NCBI RefSeq assembly: GCF_012027555.1
Contig: NZ_SNUQ01000001.1
Location: forward strand, 124,001 to 188,000
Reading direction: 5' to 3'
Source of the DNA: Thermococcus sp. CX2
Lineage (GTDB): Archaea > Methanobacteriota_B > Thermococci > Thermococcales > Thermococcaceae
Length of the DNA stretch: 64,000 nucleotides
In this document: positions 47,023 through 55,476 of the stretch, piece by piece
How positions within the stretch are numbered: position 1 is the stretch's first letter
Layout of the letters: every line of letters starts with the position of its first letter
Notes under the pieces: model-generated
Seen by the model: only the letters and a program-made list of their open reading frames with translations
The model's database searches: none
Told to the model about the DNA's origin: nothing
Translations under genes and position numbers: made by a program

Positions 47023-47462
47023 CACAGGCCCCGCTTCCAAACGGTGAACTGAACTTGACATGGGAAGGCCCCCTCTGGCACCGGTGTCCAGTAGTTTGCC
47101 CAGTAGTTGACGGGCTCAAGGGTGCCTTCGTGCTCTATGGGGTCAAGCCCGGCAACGTTTTCTACAGGACCGAAGCAGACCAGTTGGACTTTGGCACCGT
47201 TTATCGAGTCCTTAACAGCCCATATGCGGTAGTTAACCTTGTATGTACCGTCTCCGTTGTCCTCCAGCCAGACTTCAAATTTAAAGCTTCCCTGATCCTC
47301 CACCTGATTTGGCATACTTCCAGGGGTCACGGTGAGTGCTGTTGAGTACGGTGCCGATATTGCACCTATTGCGCGGATTACTAAGAGGATTACCACCAAC
47401 GCGGCCGCTATCATAAAGAGATATTCGAGGGAACCCTGGCCTTTGCGGGAGTCCATACGCAT
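47022..47462 (-). CDS. Class III signal peptide (type IV pilin-like) protein
   Basis: A 146-residue protein whose N-terminus, RKGQGSLEYLFMIAAALVV, is a class III signal peptide: basic residues, the QxSxEY motif, then a hydrophobic helix. Such proteins are cut before the Gln by EppA-type prepilin peptidase and assemble into pilus-like fibres or surface complexes. The rest is a beta-rich soluble domain with two cysteines. The TATA box AAATATATTTA about 26 bases upstream places the start at ATG 47462; ATG 47456 is an alternative. Coupled to the GH114-like gene. Confidence 0.85.
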   Translation of the reverse strand: MRMDSRKGQGSLEYLFMIAAALVVILLVIRAIGAISAPYSTALTVTPGSMPNQVEDQGSFKFEVWLEDNGDGTYKVNYRIWAVKDSINGAKVQLVCFGPVENVAGLDPIEHEGTLEPVNYWANYWTPVPEGAFPCQVQFTVWKRGL

Positions 47463-47492
47463 CCCCGCTAATACATTGGGGGGTAAATATAT

Positions 47493-48008
47493 TTACGTTT
47501 TATCCTCGAGTTCGTGAAGGAGCTCTTGGTAAAGCCTTGGTTCGACGTCTTCTTTTCTCAACCCGAGCCTTCTTGCGATGTCCCATATCCGTTTTTTGGC
47601 ATAGCTCACATCGTCGCTCATTACCTCGATGTCGAGAAAGGCCCCTAGCCCTTCCACTTCACTCAGTTCGAATGTCACGTCATTGAGCCGGTAAACTAAA
47701 CGCCTTTTCCTGACCCAGATGTCCTCCTCGAAGCCGAGCCTCTTCAGTATCTCCCGCATCTTTTCGAAGTCTGAGATTTCCACCTCTATCTCATCGAACT
47801 CCTCGTTCTTTCCAGGATCTTCAATCCGTTTGTAGGTCAGAAAAGCGCGCCCCAAATTGACTATCCTCCTTATTCGGAGGAGCTCCGGAAGAGAAAGGGA
47901 AAAGTATAGGTCCTCCTGAATTTCTTCCCTCACAAATACAGCGCCAAGGGACTCTATTGCCGCCTTGGTCTTATTGAATTCAACTCGGAACTTGATCTCT
48001 ATCTCCAT
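47493..48008 (-). CDS. CYTH-domain protein (class IV adenylate cyclase/thiamine-triphosphatase-like)
   Basis: A 171-residue CYTH domain. It begins with the signature MEIEIKF (Glu2-x-Glu4-x-Lys6) and has the alternating charged strands RIRRIV, FLTYKR, FDEIEVEI and FLDIEVM of the triphosphate tunnel. Archaeal members hydrolyse inorganic triphosphate or organic triphosphates; cyclase activity is unlikely to be its main role. It starts directly after the Lrp-family gene stop and shares its transcript. Confidence 0.88.
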   Translation of the reverse strand: MEIEIKFRVEFNKTKAAIESLGAVFVREEIQEDLYFSLSLPELLRIRRIVNLGRAFLTYKRIEDPGKNEEFDEIEVEISDFEKMREILKRLGFEEDIWVRKRRLVYRLNDVTFELSEVEGLGAFLDIEVMSDDVSYAKKRIWDIARRLGLRKEDVEPRLYQELLHELEDKT

Positions 48009-48491
48009 TTAGACCCCCACTAAGAAGCCAACAAGCCCCTTGCCCTTGGTGAAGCTATCTATTGGAAACACTTCAACCTTCTTGAGAGTTGGGAGTGCCC
48101 TTATGGTTTCGTCCACAAAGCGATTGAGCTTTTCGCGGTTCTCTTCACCTATTAGGGCTATAATCCCGGCCTTTCCACTCCTTGCAACGGCCAGGACATT
48201 GGGCAACATGGAAAGAGTTTTCATTATGTGCAGGATGTACTTCTCGAGGAAGTCCTCTATGATCGGGGTTTCGGCCTGTATGTAAACTATGGCAAGGCTC
48301 TTGGGCTGGAGCCTCTCGCCAAGAACTATGGTATATTTATCAATGACGTTCCGCTCTTGGAGCTTTTTAATTCTAAAATGGACTGTAGATTCGGGCCTAC
48401 CAAGCCTCTCGGCTATTTCTGATATTGTTAATCTTGCGTCCTCTTTCAGGAGGCGAAGTATTGCCCTATCGAGGTCATCAAGCTGAATCAT
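48009..48491 (-). CDS. Lrp/AsnC-family transcriptional regulator
   Basis: A 160-residue feast/famine regulator. The N-terminal winged helix (ILRLLKEDARLTISEIAERL, residues 10-29, then RPESTVHFRIKKL) binds DNA, and the C-terminal half is a RAM-like ligand domain. ATG 48491 has GGGGGAG upstream; a longer frame to 48539 lies inside ubiX. It sits between ubiX and the CYTH gene in one operon, so it may regulate its own cluster. Ligand unknown. Confidence 0.88.
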   Translation of the reverse strand: MIQLDDLDRAILRLLKEDARLTISEIAERLGRPESTVHFRIKKLQERNVIDKYTIVLGERLQPKSLAIVYIQAETPIIEDFLEKYILHIMKTLSMLPNVLAVARSGKAGIIALIGEENREKLNRFVDETIRALPTLKKVEVFPIDSFTKGKGLVGFLVGV

Positions 48492-48492
48492 A

Positions 48493-49026
48493 CTAACTCC
48501 CCCATCGCGGGTATACCTCGTTTTCGAGTCCAAGAACATCTAAGATTTTTCCAATTATAAAGTTTACCATTTCGTCCAAAGTTTTGGGTTTTGTGTAAAA
48601 TCCTGGAGAAGCTGGCATCACAATAGCGCCAGCTTGAGTCACCTTCACCATATTTTGGAGATGTATCAAGTTTAGTGGCGTCTCCCTGATAAGTAGTACA
48701 AGTTTTCTGCGTTCTTTTAAAGCAACGTCTGAGGCCCTGGTTATTAAGTTATCGGCGTAGCCGTTGGCTATAGCGGAGAGAGTCTTCATCGAGCATGGGG
48801 CAATTACCATGGCGTCGAACCTGTGGGAACCGGAGGCGATTGGGGCGAAAAGGTTGTCCTCGGTGTAGTCGGGCTTGAAGTCAATGCCAAGTTCGTGCTT
48901 TATGACCGCCAGCCCGGTTTTGGAAGCAACCGTCACAACATCGTGCCCCATGTCACGTAAAACCTCAATCAATCTCACACCGTAGATTACGCCACTCGCC
49001 CCTGTTATTGCAACCACTATCCTCAT
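48493..49026 (-). CDS. ubiX: Flavin prenyltransferase UbiX
   Basis: A 177-residue UbiX/Pad1 flavoprotein. [17 protein letters not shown] at the N-terminus, [19 protein letters not shown] near residue 97 and the [10 protein letters not shown] segment near 148 bind FMN and dimethylallyl phosphate. It makes prenylated FMN, the cofactor of UbiD decarboxylases, which in archaea serve isoprenoid and quinone-related pathways. No ubiD gene is in this window. It leads the operon with the Lrp regulator and CYTH gene. Confidence 0.93.
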   Translation of the reverse strand: MRIVVAITGASGVIYGVRLIEVLRDMGHDVVTVASKTGLAVIKHELGIDFKPDYTEDNLFAPIASGSHRFDAMVIAPCSMKTLSAIANGYADNLITRASDVALKERRKLVLLIRETPLNLIHLQNMVKVTQAGAIVMPASPGFYTKPKTLDEMVNFIIGKILDVLGLENEVYPRWGS

Positions 49027-49126
49027 GTTTCACACCAAATGCCCTATGGCACGCTTAGTTTTAACGTTTTCTGAGGACGGTAGGTTTTTATACACCCCGA
49101 AGTTAGTTTATTAACGGCTGGTTGAC

Positions 49127-49930
49127 ATGACCAAGAGGATCCCAGAGATAATGATAAGGAGCGCGATTACGGTTGTGAAAGAACTGGGTGGAAAGGCATT
49201 AGTTGTTTTAGAGGATGTTGATCCAAACACGATCCCGGATATAGACGTTACGGTTGTGATACTAAGCTCTTCCTTCGATGTGGAGAACGACAGGATCAAA
49301 CGAGTCTCCATTCCTCAGAACCTCGATATAAATAACGTTCTCAACCTTATCTCGGCTTTTCTCCTCGAGCACGATATAGTCAAGGAAGGGGATTCTTTCG
49401 TTTACGTCACCAGTGAGCTGATTGGAGTCAAAACGGTCAAGAAGAGCCTCTCCGCGATGCGCGGGTTCTTTGCCCAGAACCAGAACGTCCTCCAGCGGCT
49501 CCTCGAGATAGCCATCGAGCTGAGCATCGAGGGACGAGAGGGTACTCCAGTCGGGACGCTCTTCGTCATCGGCGACACGAGGAACGTGCTCAAGCACTCT
49601 CACCAGATGATACCCAACCCCTTTAAGGGCCACAAGATAAACGTCCTCGACAGAGACAGTAAGGAAATCATTAAGGAGTTTGCCCAGCTTGACGGGGCCT
49701 TCGTCATAAGCAACACGGGCAGAATCATTGCGGGTGGGAGGTATATAGAGGTTGATCCCAAGGCGATTGATCTAATGCTCCCACCTGGGCTGGGAAGCAG
49801 GCACATAGCGGCCGCAGGGATAACCAAACTCACAAAGGCAGTCTCCATAAGCCTCTCCGAGAGCGGCACGATAAGAATCTTCAAGAACGGTCTGATGCTC
49901 CTTGAGTACAACCCAAGAATTAGGTACTGA
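49127..49930 (+). CDS. dacZ: Diadenylate cyclase DacZ (c-di-AMP synthase)
   Basis: A 267-residue protein with a C-terminal DAC domain. DGAFVIS near residue 189 and GSRHIAAAG near 222 are the DGA and RHR-type catalytic motifs, the latter with Ile in place of the third residue, and TKAVSISLSESGTI follows. The N-terminal half matches the alpha/beta domain of euryarchaeal DacZ. It condenses two ATP into c-di-AMP, which in archaea affects osmotic balance and cell integrity. GGTTGA precedes the ATG; TTTTTATAC lies about 40 bases upstream. Confidence 0.9.
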   Translation: MTKRIPEIMIRSAITVVKELGGKALVVLEDVDPNTIPDIDVTVVILSSSFDVENDRIKRVSIPQNLDINNVLNLISAFLLEHDIVKEGDSFVYVTSELIGVKTVKKSLSAMRGFFAQNQNVLQRLLEIAIELSIEGREGTPVGTLFVIGDTRNVLKHSHQMIPNPFKGHKINVLDRDSKEIIKEFAQLDGAFVISNTGRIIAGGRYIEVDPKAIDLMLPPGLGSRHIAAAGITKLTKAVSISLSESGTIRIFKNGLMLLEYNPRIRY

Positions 49931-49932
49931 AG

Positions 49933-49956
49933 GAAACTTTGCGCCAGCAAAGTTTC
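49933..49956. repeat. Inverted repeat after dacZ
   Basis: GAAACTTTGC-GCCA-GCAAAGTTTC has perfect ten-base arms and starts just after the dacZ stop, followed by AAAAGTTTTTGGCTTTT. It could form a terminator hairpin; I also have a memory of similar intergenic repeats in Thermococcus genomes. Confidence 0.55.
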
Positions 49957-50220
49957 ATCAAAAGTTTTTGGCTTTTAACGAACTAAATTTTGGGGTTGCA
50001 TTATACTATGATGGGCTTGTTTACAGTGGATTTCCTCTTCAATCGGCAGTTTAACTTGAGTTCCTCTCGCTCAACGCCCGCCAAGCGTCTAAAAACGTTG
50101 AACTCGCGTTTTAAGGCGCCCAATAACATAGAATTCATATTCAATCTGTTATCTTACGGAGGTTCCATTCTTTTCGCGAGCCTTCAAAGCTTGTCCTAAA
50201 GGTTCAAAAAGAGAAGAGAC
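49957..50220. other. Intergenic stretch without a convincing gene
   Basis: A 264-base gap between dacZ and the convergent nucleotidyltransferase. An open frame at 49990-50199 exists, but its codon use and composition do not look coding and it has no ribosome site. A T-rich element follows the repeat; nothing else is clear. Confidence 0.4.
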
Positions 50221-51462
50221 TCAGAAGAGCCACTGGTTTTCGATACACTCATCACAGGGCGGCTTTTCGCCGGCTATGGCCTTGAACTTGGTGTAGATGC
50301 ACTCGACCAGTCCGAGCGGGCAGCGCTCCGGCGTAACACCCGGCCTGACCTTGGTTGGGTCAAGCTTTATTTTGATATATGCTTCGTACTCCTCGACCTT
50401 CTTCCATGGGAGTACCTTTGCGCCGTAGATGACGAGGTTGTCGTATATCTTGGCGTAGTCGCCGACGACGGCATTCTCCTTTAGGAGGACGTTCTTGCCA
50501 ACAACGACGCCTTCTCCGAGTATGGAGTCCTTTATCTCGGCCCTCTCCTTGACGATGTCGCTGCCTATCAGGATGGCCCTCTTGAGGTATGCCTTGTCTT
50601 CAATGATGCTGTTCGGGCCGATGTAGGTGTAGGCCTTTATCTTGACGCCGTGGCCTATCTTGACCCCCTCATCGATGTAGACAGGCCCCTGGATCTCAAC
50701 GTCCTCCGGAACCTCTGCGCCCTCTCTTATGGTATAGTAGCCATTCTGCTTCGTTATCTCGTCCATTGCTATCTGGTGGGCGTAGAAGATATCGTCTGAC
50801 GTTCCGAGGTCGATCCAGTAGTACTCACGGGATATCTGGTGGGCGTAAACCTCTCCCTGGGCGACAAACTTTGGAAGGATTTCTCTCTCAAAGTAGACCT
50901 CCTTGTTCTTTGGAATGGTCTCGAGAACCTTCTTGTTCACCATGTATATTCCGGCATCAACGAGGTTAGTCTTTGGCCTCTTGGGCTTCTCTTCAAAGTG
51001 AACGATCTTGCCCTCCTCGTCAACCTCGACGACACCATACTTCTCTGGGTCATAGACTTTAGTAACTGCAACGGTGATAAGGCCATCTTTTTCTTTGTGA
51101 GCCTCTATGAGCTCCTCAAAGTTGAAGTTGGTGAAGACGTCACCGTAGATGACGAGGAAATCCTCGCTCACGTAGTCCTCAACGTTCTTGAGTGCTCCGC
51201 CAGTTTCCAGTGGCATAGGGTCGTTGACGAAGCGAATGGTCTTAGGATAGTCGCTCATCTTCTCGTGGATGAACTCCCTTATCTCTCCCCTCATGTAGTG
51301 AACCGACAAGATAATCTCATCGATTTCGGGTATCTTTTCCAGACTCTCCAGAAGGTACTGAAGGTTGGGCTTGCCGAGAACTGGCACCATCGGTTTTGGT
51401 CTGGTCGATGAAAGTGGCCTGAGCCTCGTTCCAAAACCGCCAGCAAGAATAACGGCTTTCAT
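50221..51462 (-). CDS. Sugar-phosphate nucleotidyltransferase with left-handed beta-helix domain
   Basis: A 413-residue two-domain enzyme. The N-terminal Rossmann domain starts AVILAGGFGTRLRPLSSTRPKP (first part of the nucleotide-binding loop at residues 3-20) and includes VIYGDVFTNF and LVDAGIYMVN; the C-terminal half has hexapeptide repeats (e.g. IGHGVKIKAYTYIGP, VVVGKNVLL) forming a left-handed beta helix. This architecture is used for mannose-1-phosphate guanylyltransferase or glucose/GlcNAc-1-phosphate uridylyltransferase; the exact sugar is not predictable. A cysteine-containing tail (ERCPLGLVEC and CDEC) is unusual and may bind metal. GGTGATACC precedes ATG 51462. Confidence 0.87.
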   Translation of the reverse strand: MKAVILAGGFGTRLRPLSSTRPKPMVPVLGKPNLQYLLESLEKIPEIDEIILSVHYMRGEIREFIHEKMSDYPKTIRFVNDPMPLETGGALKNVEDYVSEDFLVIYGDVFTNFNFEELIEAHKEKDGLITVAVTKVYDPEKYGVVEVDEEGKIVHFEEKPKRPKTNLVDAGIYMVNKKVLETIPKNKEVYFEREILPKFVAQGEVYAHQISREYYWIDLGTSDDIFYAHQIAMDEITKQNGYYTIREGAEVPEDVEIQGPVYIDEGVKIGHGVKIKAYTYIGPNSIIEDKAYLKRAILIGSDIVKERAEIKDSILGEGVVVGKNVLLKENAVVGDYAKIYDNLVIYGAKVLPWKKVEEYEAYIKIKLDPTKVRPGVTPERCPLGLVECIYTKFKAIAGEKPPCDECIENQWLF

Positions 51463-51549
51463 GGTATCACCGTTTAACACTCGGACGGAAAACTTATATA
51501 TTTTACGGCTGTTAAATATGCCCCACGATGAACGGGAAGGATGTGATGT

Positions 51550-51804
51550 TCATTTTTGTTCTTTGAGTTTGAACTCGGCGATGGTGTAGACTTCCCCTTT
51601 GAATCGGAAGCAAGAGCCAGGGCAGATACTTTTAAGCGGACACGTTTCACAGGTAGAGCTTCCGAGTTCGACCTTCTCCACGTAGCCCAAGCTCTCCAGG
51701 ACCTTCAGCGCTCCCTCAACTTCTTCCCGTGGAAGGGAGAGCTCCTCGGCGATTTCTTCTATGCCTTTACCTTTCCTTATCAGCTCAAGGATGCGCTCCA
51801 GCAT
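51550..51804 (-). CDS. feoC: FeoC-like winged-helix protein with four cysteines
   Basis: An 84-residue protein: a winged helix (residues 1-45) followed by Cys52, Cys55, Cys61 and Cys65 in a CxxC-x5-CxxxC pattern suited to an iron-sulfur cluster or zinc. It lies nine bases after feoB in the feo operon, which identifies it as FeoC-like. FeoC in bacteria senses iron or oxygen and stabilises FeoB. GAGGTGA is four bases before ATG 51804. The gene symbol is by context. Confidence 0.78.
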   Translation of the reverse strand: MLERILELIRKGKGIEEIAEELSLPREEVEGALKVLESLGYVEKVELGSSTCETCPLKSICPGSCFRFKGEVYTIAEFKLKEQK

Positions 51805-51813
51805 GGTTTCACC

Positions 51814-53790
51814 TCAAAAACCCAGGGCAATGCCGATGTGCCAGACGACTATCCCAACAACCGAGGCAAGGGCTATCATGTAGAACACCGTAAAGGCGGC
51901 CCACTTCCAGCTGCTCTCGGCCCTTATCGCGCCGATGGTGGCTATGCACGGAACGTAGAGGGTCGTTACAAGGGCGAGCACGTAGGCCTGAAGGGGCCTC
52001 ATGATGCCGACTATCGCTTCCTCGCTTCCGTAGATTATCCCGTAGGTGGATATAACGTTCTCCTTGGCGATTATCCCGAAGAGCAGGCTGACAGCAGCTT
52101 TCCAGTCCAAGCCCATCAGCCCTATATATGGCTCGAAGAACTTGCCGAGTCTTTCTGCGTAGCTACCTCCGGTTCCGATCGGTACGGGGTAGGTGCTCAA
52201 GTACCAGATGGCTATTGAACCGAGGAGTATTATCGTCCCGGCCTTCTTGATAAACTCCTTACTCCTTTCCCAAGAGTGGAGCAGGAGGGTTTTCCAGGAG
52301 GGGACGAGGTACTCGGGCAGCTCTATTATGAAGGGGCTCTCCTCCCCTTTTATCACAAACCTGCTGATGACCCAGGCCATCAAGAGCGCGAGGAGTATGG
52401 AGGTGGCGTATATGCTTACCGCCACGAGGGCCTGACGCTCCACGAAGAAGGCCCCGGCTAGGAAACTTATAACGCTCAGCCTAGCACTGCACGGGATGAG
52501 TGGATTGACGAGCATGGTCAGCAGTCTATCCCTCTCGTCGTCGAGGGTTCTCGTGGCCATCACCGCTGGAACGTTGCAGCCAAAGGCAAGGACGAGGGGT
52601 ATGAAGCTTTTCCCGGAAAGCCCGAACTTGCGCATAATCCTCTCCATAACCACCGCAGCCCTCGCCATGTAGCCGATGTCCTCGAGCAGGGACATGGCAA
52701 GGAACAGGAGGAACACCAGCGGGAAGAAGCTAAGCACCGAGCCAACTCCTGCTATCACTCCATCGACCAGAAGGCCGCGTAGGGTTTCGTTCGCTATGTG
52801 GGGCGCGAGCCACTCGCCAAAGCTCGAGAAGGCCTCGTCGAGCAGTCCCTGGAGGGGCATTCCAAAGGCAAACACGAACTTGAACATTAGATAGAATACT
52901 CCAAAGAGGGCAATGAGGCCATAAATCGGATGAGTCAAAACCCGGTCGAGCTGGTCGCTGAAGGTCTCACCCTGCTCATGGGAGTACCTGACGAATTTAT
53001 GCATTAGACCGTCGATGAACTCGTACTTCTGACTGGCGATGATCAGATCCATTGCACGCTTGTAGCGCTCTTCGACCTCGCTTATATGGGTCATTATCTC
53101 GTCAAGCTTTTCACCGCCAAGGTGCCTCAGAACGAGCTTTATTACCTCCTCATCCCTCTGCAGGAGTTTGATGGCAAGCCAGCGGAGGTTGTACTTCTCC
53201 GCCAGGGAGGTCCCGCTGAGAACCTCGGTTATGTGCCGGATCTCCCTCTCAACCTCCGGATCGTAGGTTGGAACAACAGGCTTGGCCTTCAGCTCTCCGT
53301 TCGCCATTCGGTATATCTTTTCCTTGAGTTCCTCGATGCCGATGCCCTCCTTAGCACTGAGGAAAACCACCGGAACTCCAAGGACTTCCTCCATCTTTTT
53401 GACGTTTATCTCAATGCCCCTCTTCTCCGCGAGGTCTATCTTGTTGATGGCTACGATAACGTTGTCGAGGCCCATCTCGAGTATTTCCATTGTAAGAAAG
53501 AGGTTCCTCATGAGGGCGGTTGCATCGAGGACGTGGACTACAACGTCCGCACTCCTCTTGAGCAAAAAATCTCTCGCGACAAGTTCATCGATGGAATGGG
53601 CAGTCAGGGAGTACGTTCCGGGCAGATCTACTACTAAAAACCTCTGCCCACGGTATTCAAGGATTCCTTCCTTTTTCTCGACGGTCACGCCGGGCCAGTT
53701 GCCAACGTGCTGCCGCATTCCAGTCAGTGAATTGAAAATCGTGGTCTTTCCGACGTTTGGGTTTCCGGCCAAGGCAACGATCTTCATCAT
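51814..53790 (-). CDS. feoB: Ferrous iron transporter FeoB
   Basis: A 658-residue FeoB. The N-terminal GTPase has G1 GNPNVGKTT near residue 9, switch II DLPGTYS near 54 and G4 NKID near 115; the membrane domain holds two Gate motifs, with PLVLAFGCNVPAVMATR near 395 containing the conserved cysteine, and about ten helices. It imports Fe(II) across the cytoplasmic membrane. Start at one of two consecutive ATGs (53790, 53787) after AAGGTG. It follows feoA and precedes the FeoC-like gene. Confidence 0.95.
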   Translation of the reverse strand: MMKIVALAGNPNVGKTTIFNSLTGMRQHVGNWPGVTVEKKEGILEYRGQRFLVVDLPGTYSLTAHSIDELVARDFLLKRSADVVVHVLDATALMRNLFLTMEILEMGLDNVIVAINKIDLAEKRGIEINVKKMEEVLGVPVVFLSAKEGIGIEELKEKIYRMANGELKAKPVVPTYDPEVEREIRHITEVLSGTSLAEKYNLRWLAIKLLQRDEEVIKLVLRHLGGEKLDEIMTHISEVEERYKRAMDLIIASQKYEFIDGLMHKFVRYSHEQGETFSDQLDRVLTHPIYGLIALFGVFYLMFKFVFAFGMPLQGLLDEAFSSFGEWLAPHIANETLRGLLVDGVIAGVGSVLSFFPLVFLLFLAMSLLEDIGYMARAAVVMERIMRKFGLSGKSFIPLVLAFGCNVPAVMATRTLDDERDRLLTMLVNPLIPCSARLSVISFLAGAFFVERQALVAVSIYATSILLALLMAWVISRFVIKGEESPFIIELPEYLVPSWKTLLLHSWERSKEFIKKAGTIILLGSIAIWYLSTYPVPIGTGGSYAERLGKFFEPYIGLMGLDWKAAVSLLFGIIAKENVISTYGIIYGSEEAIVGIMRPLQAYVLALVTTLYVPCIATIGAIRAESSWKWAAFTVFYMIALASVVGIVVWHIGIALGF

Positions 53791-53800
53791 GGCGGACACC

Positions 53801-54028
53801 TTAGAGCTTTCTTACCATGACCTTGCTCGCCAGTCCCCTGCCTATTGCGAACCTTGCCCCTCCAACGGAGAAGATTATTGGCCCCATCGAGTGTGATTCG
53901 ATGACCTGAACCATCGCCCCGGGACTAAGCCCCATGGAAACTAACCTCTGCCTCGCGTAGTGCCCACCTGCTATGTTCACCACGATTCCCTTTTCTCTCG
54001 GCCCCAGGGCGCTTAAAGGTACAATCAT
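53801..54028 (-). CDS. feoA: Ferrous iron transport accessory protein FeoA
   Basis: A 75-residue SH3-like FeoA domain, with LSALGPREKGIVVNI, RLVSMGLSPGAMVQVIE and ARFAIGRGLASKVMV covering the whole fold. It supports FeoB at the membrane. GGTGAT four bases before ATG 54028 sets the start, so the longer frame to 54037 is rejected. Regulatory palindromes lie immediately upstream. Confidence 0.93.
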   Translation of the reverse strand: MIVPLSALGPREKGIVVNIAGGHYARQRLVSMGLSPGAMVQVIESHSMGPIIFSVGGARFAIGRGLASKVMVRKL

Positions 54029-54039
54029 GTGCATCACCG

Positions 54040-54053
54040 TTAGGTTATCCTAA
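54040..54053. promoter_or_regulatory. feo operator 1: TTAGG-N4-CCTAA palindrome
   Basis: TTAGG-TTAT-CCTAA lies about five to eighteen bases after the predicted feo transcription start, where a bound repressor would block initiation. It has the half-site of DtxR/IdeR-type iron regulators. Confidence 0.65.
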
Positions 54054-54077
54054 TTCTGTTCTGAATACATAGAGAGC

Positions 54078-54090
54078 CTTAAAAAGCTTT
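54078..54090 (-). promoter_or_regulatory. BRE/TATA of the feo operon
   Basis: On the minus strand AAAGCTTTTTAAGG gives a TATA element centred near 54084, with transcription start expected near 54057. Confidence 0.6.
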
Positions 54091-54095
54091 GGTGA

Positions 54096-54111
54096 GCCTA
54101 ACAAAGCCTAA
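54096..54111. promoter_or_regulatory. feo operator 2: GCCTAA direct repeat
   Basis: Two GCCTAA copies, 54096-54101 and 54106-54111, lie one helical turn apart just upstream of the feo TATA box. With operator 1 they bracket the promoter and may both bind the same metal-dependent regulator. Confidence 0.5.
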
Positions 54112-54245
54112 TGGTTCGAAATCAGAAAATCTCAGGTTCCAACGTAGGCACACTCGAAATCTGCATGTTAAAACTTTGGAACTTGGAAAGATATTTAAAG
54201 GATGGGAGAAAATATAACTAATTGAACTCCGGAGGTGTGTTATTT

Positions 54246-54644
54246 ATGGAGGAGATCTCCCCCGAAGAACCCAAGAAGAAAACTTCCCTCGGCATGGACG
54301 AGAACATCGAGGCTCTGTTGGCCTATGTGCTTATGTGGCTCACTGGCATAATCTTTCTGGTACTCGAAAAGGAAAGCGATTTCGTCCGTTTCCACGCTAT
54401 GCAGTCAACGATTACATTCCTCGGGATCAACATTATTCAGATAGTTCTGTGGATGATCGGTGTGATCCTTGGAGCAGTCTTCGGCCCACTGGTGGCTCTC
54501 ATTGGGATCTTTATCATGCTCGTGAACCTTGTGGGTCTGATTTTCTGGGTACTCGGAATGATCAAGGCCTACCAGGGCGAGTACTACAAGTTCCCAATCT
54601 TTGGCGACCTCGCCGAGAAGTGGGTCGGCAAAGTGAACGTCTGA
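54246..54644 (+). CDS. Small membrane protein, DUF4870-like
   Basis: A 132-residue protein with three to four hydrophobic segments (residues 25-42, 55-75, 78-108) and an acidic N-terminal tail. The pattern LLAYVLMWLTGIIFLVLEK followed by VRFHAMQS resembles DUF4870 membrane proteins, where a RFHA-like motif is typical. Function is unknown. ATG 54246 has GGAGGTG upstream. It diverges from feoA and has its own TATA-like GATATTTAAAGG near 54187, so iron control is possible but not shown. Confidence 0.78.
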   Translation: MEEISPEEPKKKTSLGMDENIEALLAYVLMWLTGIIFLVLEKESDFVRFHAMQSTITFLGINIIQIVLWMIGVILGAVFGPLVALIGIFIMLVNLVGLIFWVLGMIKAYQGEYYKFPIFGDLAEKWVGKVNV

Positions 54645-54681
54645 GGCTTAGGTTTTTAAGCCCCCTCTTATATTTTTCCCC

Positions 54682-55476
54682 ATGATTGGGCGCGTTGTGG
54701 AAGACATAGTGAACTTCTCCGAGAGAAACGGACTTTACGAAAAGAGGATTCTCCTCATGTTTTCCGGCGGGAAAGATAGCAGTCTGGCCCTTTACCTGCT
54801 CAAGGAAGCCGGCTTGGAAGTGTCGGCTTTAACCTTCTTCCACCGCTGGAGCTGGAGGGAAACGCTGAACTGGTCGATGAAGTTTACCAAGAAACTCGGA
54901 GTCGAGCATTATCTCGTTGATGTTACTGAGGGCCTTCTCAGGGAGGCCGCTGGGAGGAAGGGGCCGATATGCATCAACTGCAAGAAAGTCATGCTCTGGA
55001 ACGCCAAGTGGTTTGCACTCAACAACGGCTTTGACATCTTAGCCAAGGGCGACAACGCCAATGACAAAATCATCGGTGCCCTCCTCGACCAGTGTAAATC
55101 GGACATACGGCTTTGTGACATTCCGAGGGTAGGCGTTCCCTTCTTCAGGCCGCTGATTAAATACACCGCCGAGGAAGTTGAAGCCCTTGCAGAAGAGGCT
55201 GGCATAAGGCCCTACCGCATGTACGAGCACGCCAGGAGGAGGCAGTGGCGCGAGGGCTGTCCTTTGCAGTACATAGACCGTGAGGAGATTGTAACGCCCG
55301 AACTCATGGATTTGGCTTACAGGGCGAACTACGAGATAAGCAAGCTCGCGAGGAGGAAGAAAGTTCGCATGAGCGTCCGCGTTCCGAGCTTTGAGATAAT
55401 GTGTTGGGACTGCGATGAGGAAACGCTGAGGGAAGCTCAGGAGCTCGTGGAGACCTTCAGGGAGGAGAGAAGATGA
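54682..55476 (+). CDS. PP-loop superfamily ATPase (tRNA-thiolase-like)
   Basis: A 264-residue PP-loop ATPase. The pyrophosphate-binding loop FSGGKDSSLALYL lies near residue 28. CINCKKVM near residue 94, LAKGDNANDKIIG near 115, and CWDCDEETL near the end supply paired cysteines that could bind an iron-sulfur cluster or zinc as in TtuA/TtcA enzymes, which thiolate tRNA. The partner gene overlaps by four bases (ATGA) and encodes a PurM-like protein, a pairing I cannot match to a known pathway. TTTTTAAG lies about 27 bases before the ATG, so the message is leaderless. Confidence 0.8.
   Translation: MIGRVVEDIVNFSERNGLYEKRILLMFSGGKDSSLALYLLKEAGLEVSALTFFHRWSWRETLNWSMKFTKKLGVEHYLVDVTEGLLREAAGRKGPICINCKKVMLWNAKWFALNNGFDILAKGDNANDKIIGALLDQCKSDIRLCDIPRVGVPFFRPLIKYTAEEVEALAEEAGIRPYRMYEHARRRQWREGCPLQYIDREEIVTPELMDLAYRANYEISKLARRKKVRMSVRVPSFEIMCWDCDEETLREAQELVETFREERR

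Noticed and set aside
49990-50199. 69-codon frame after dacZ
   Set aside because: No ribosome site or promoter spacing; composition is unlike its neighbours and the product is not recognisable.
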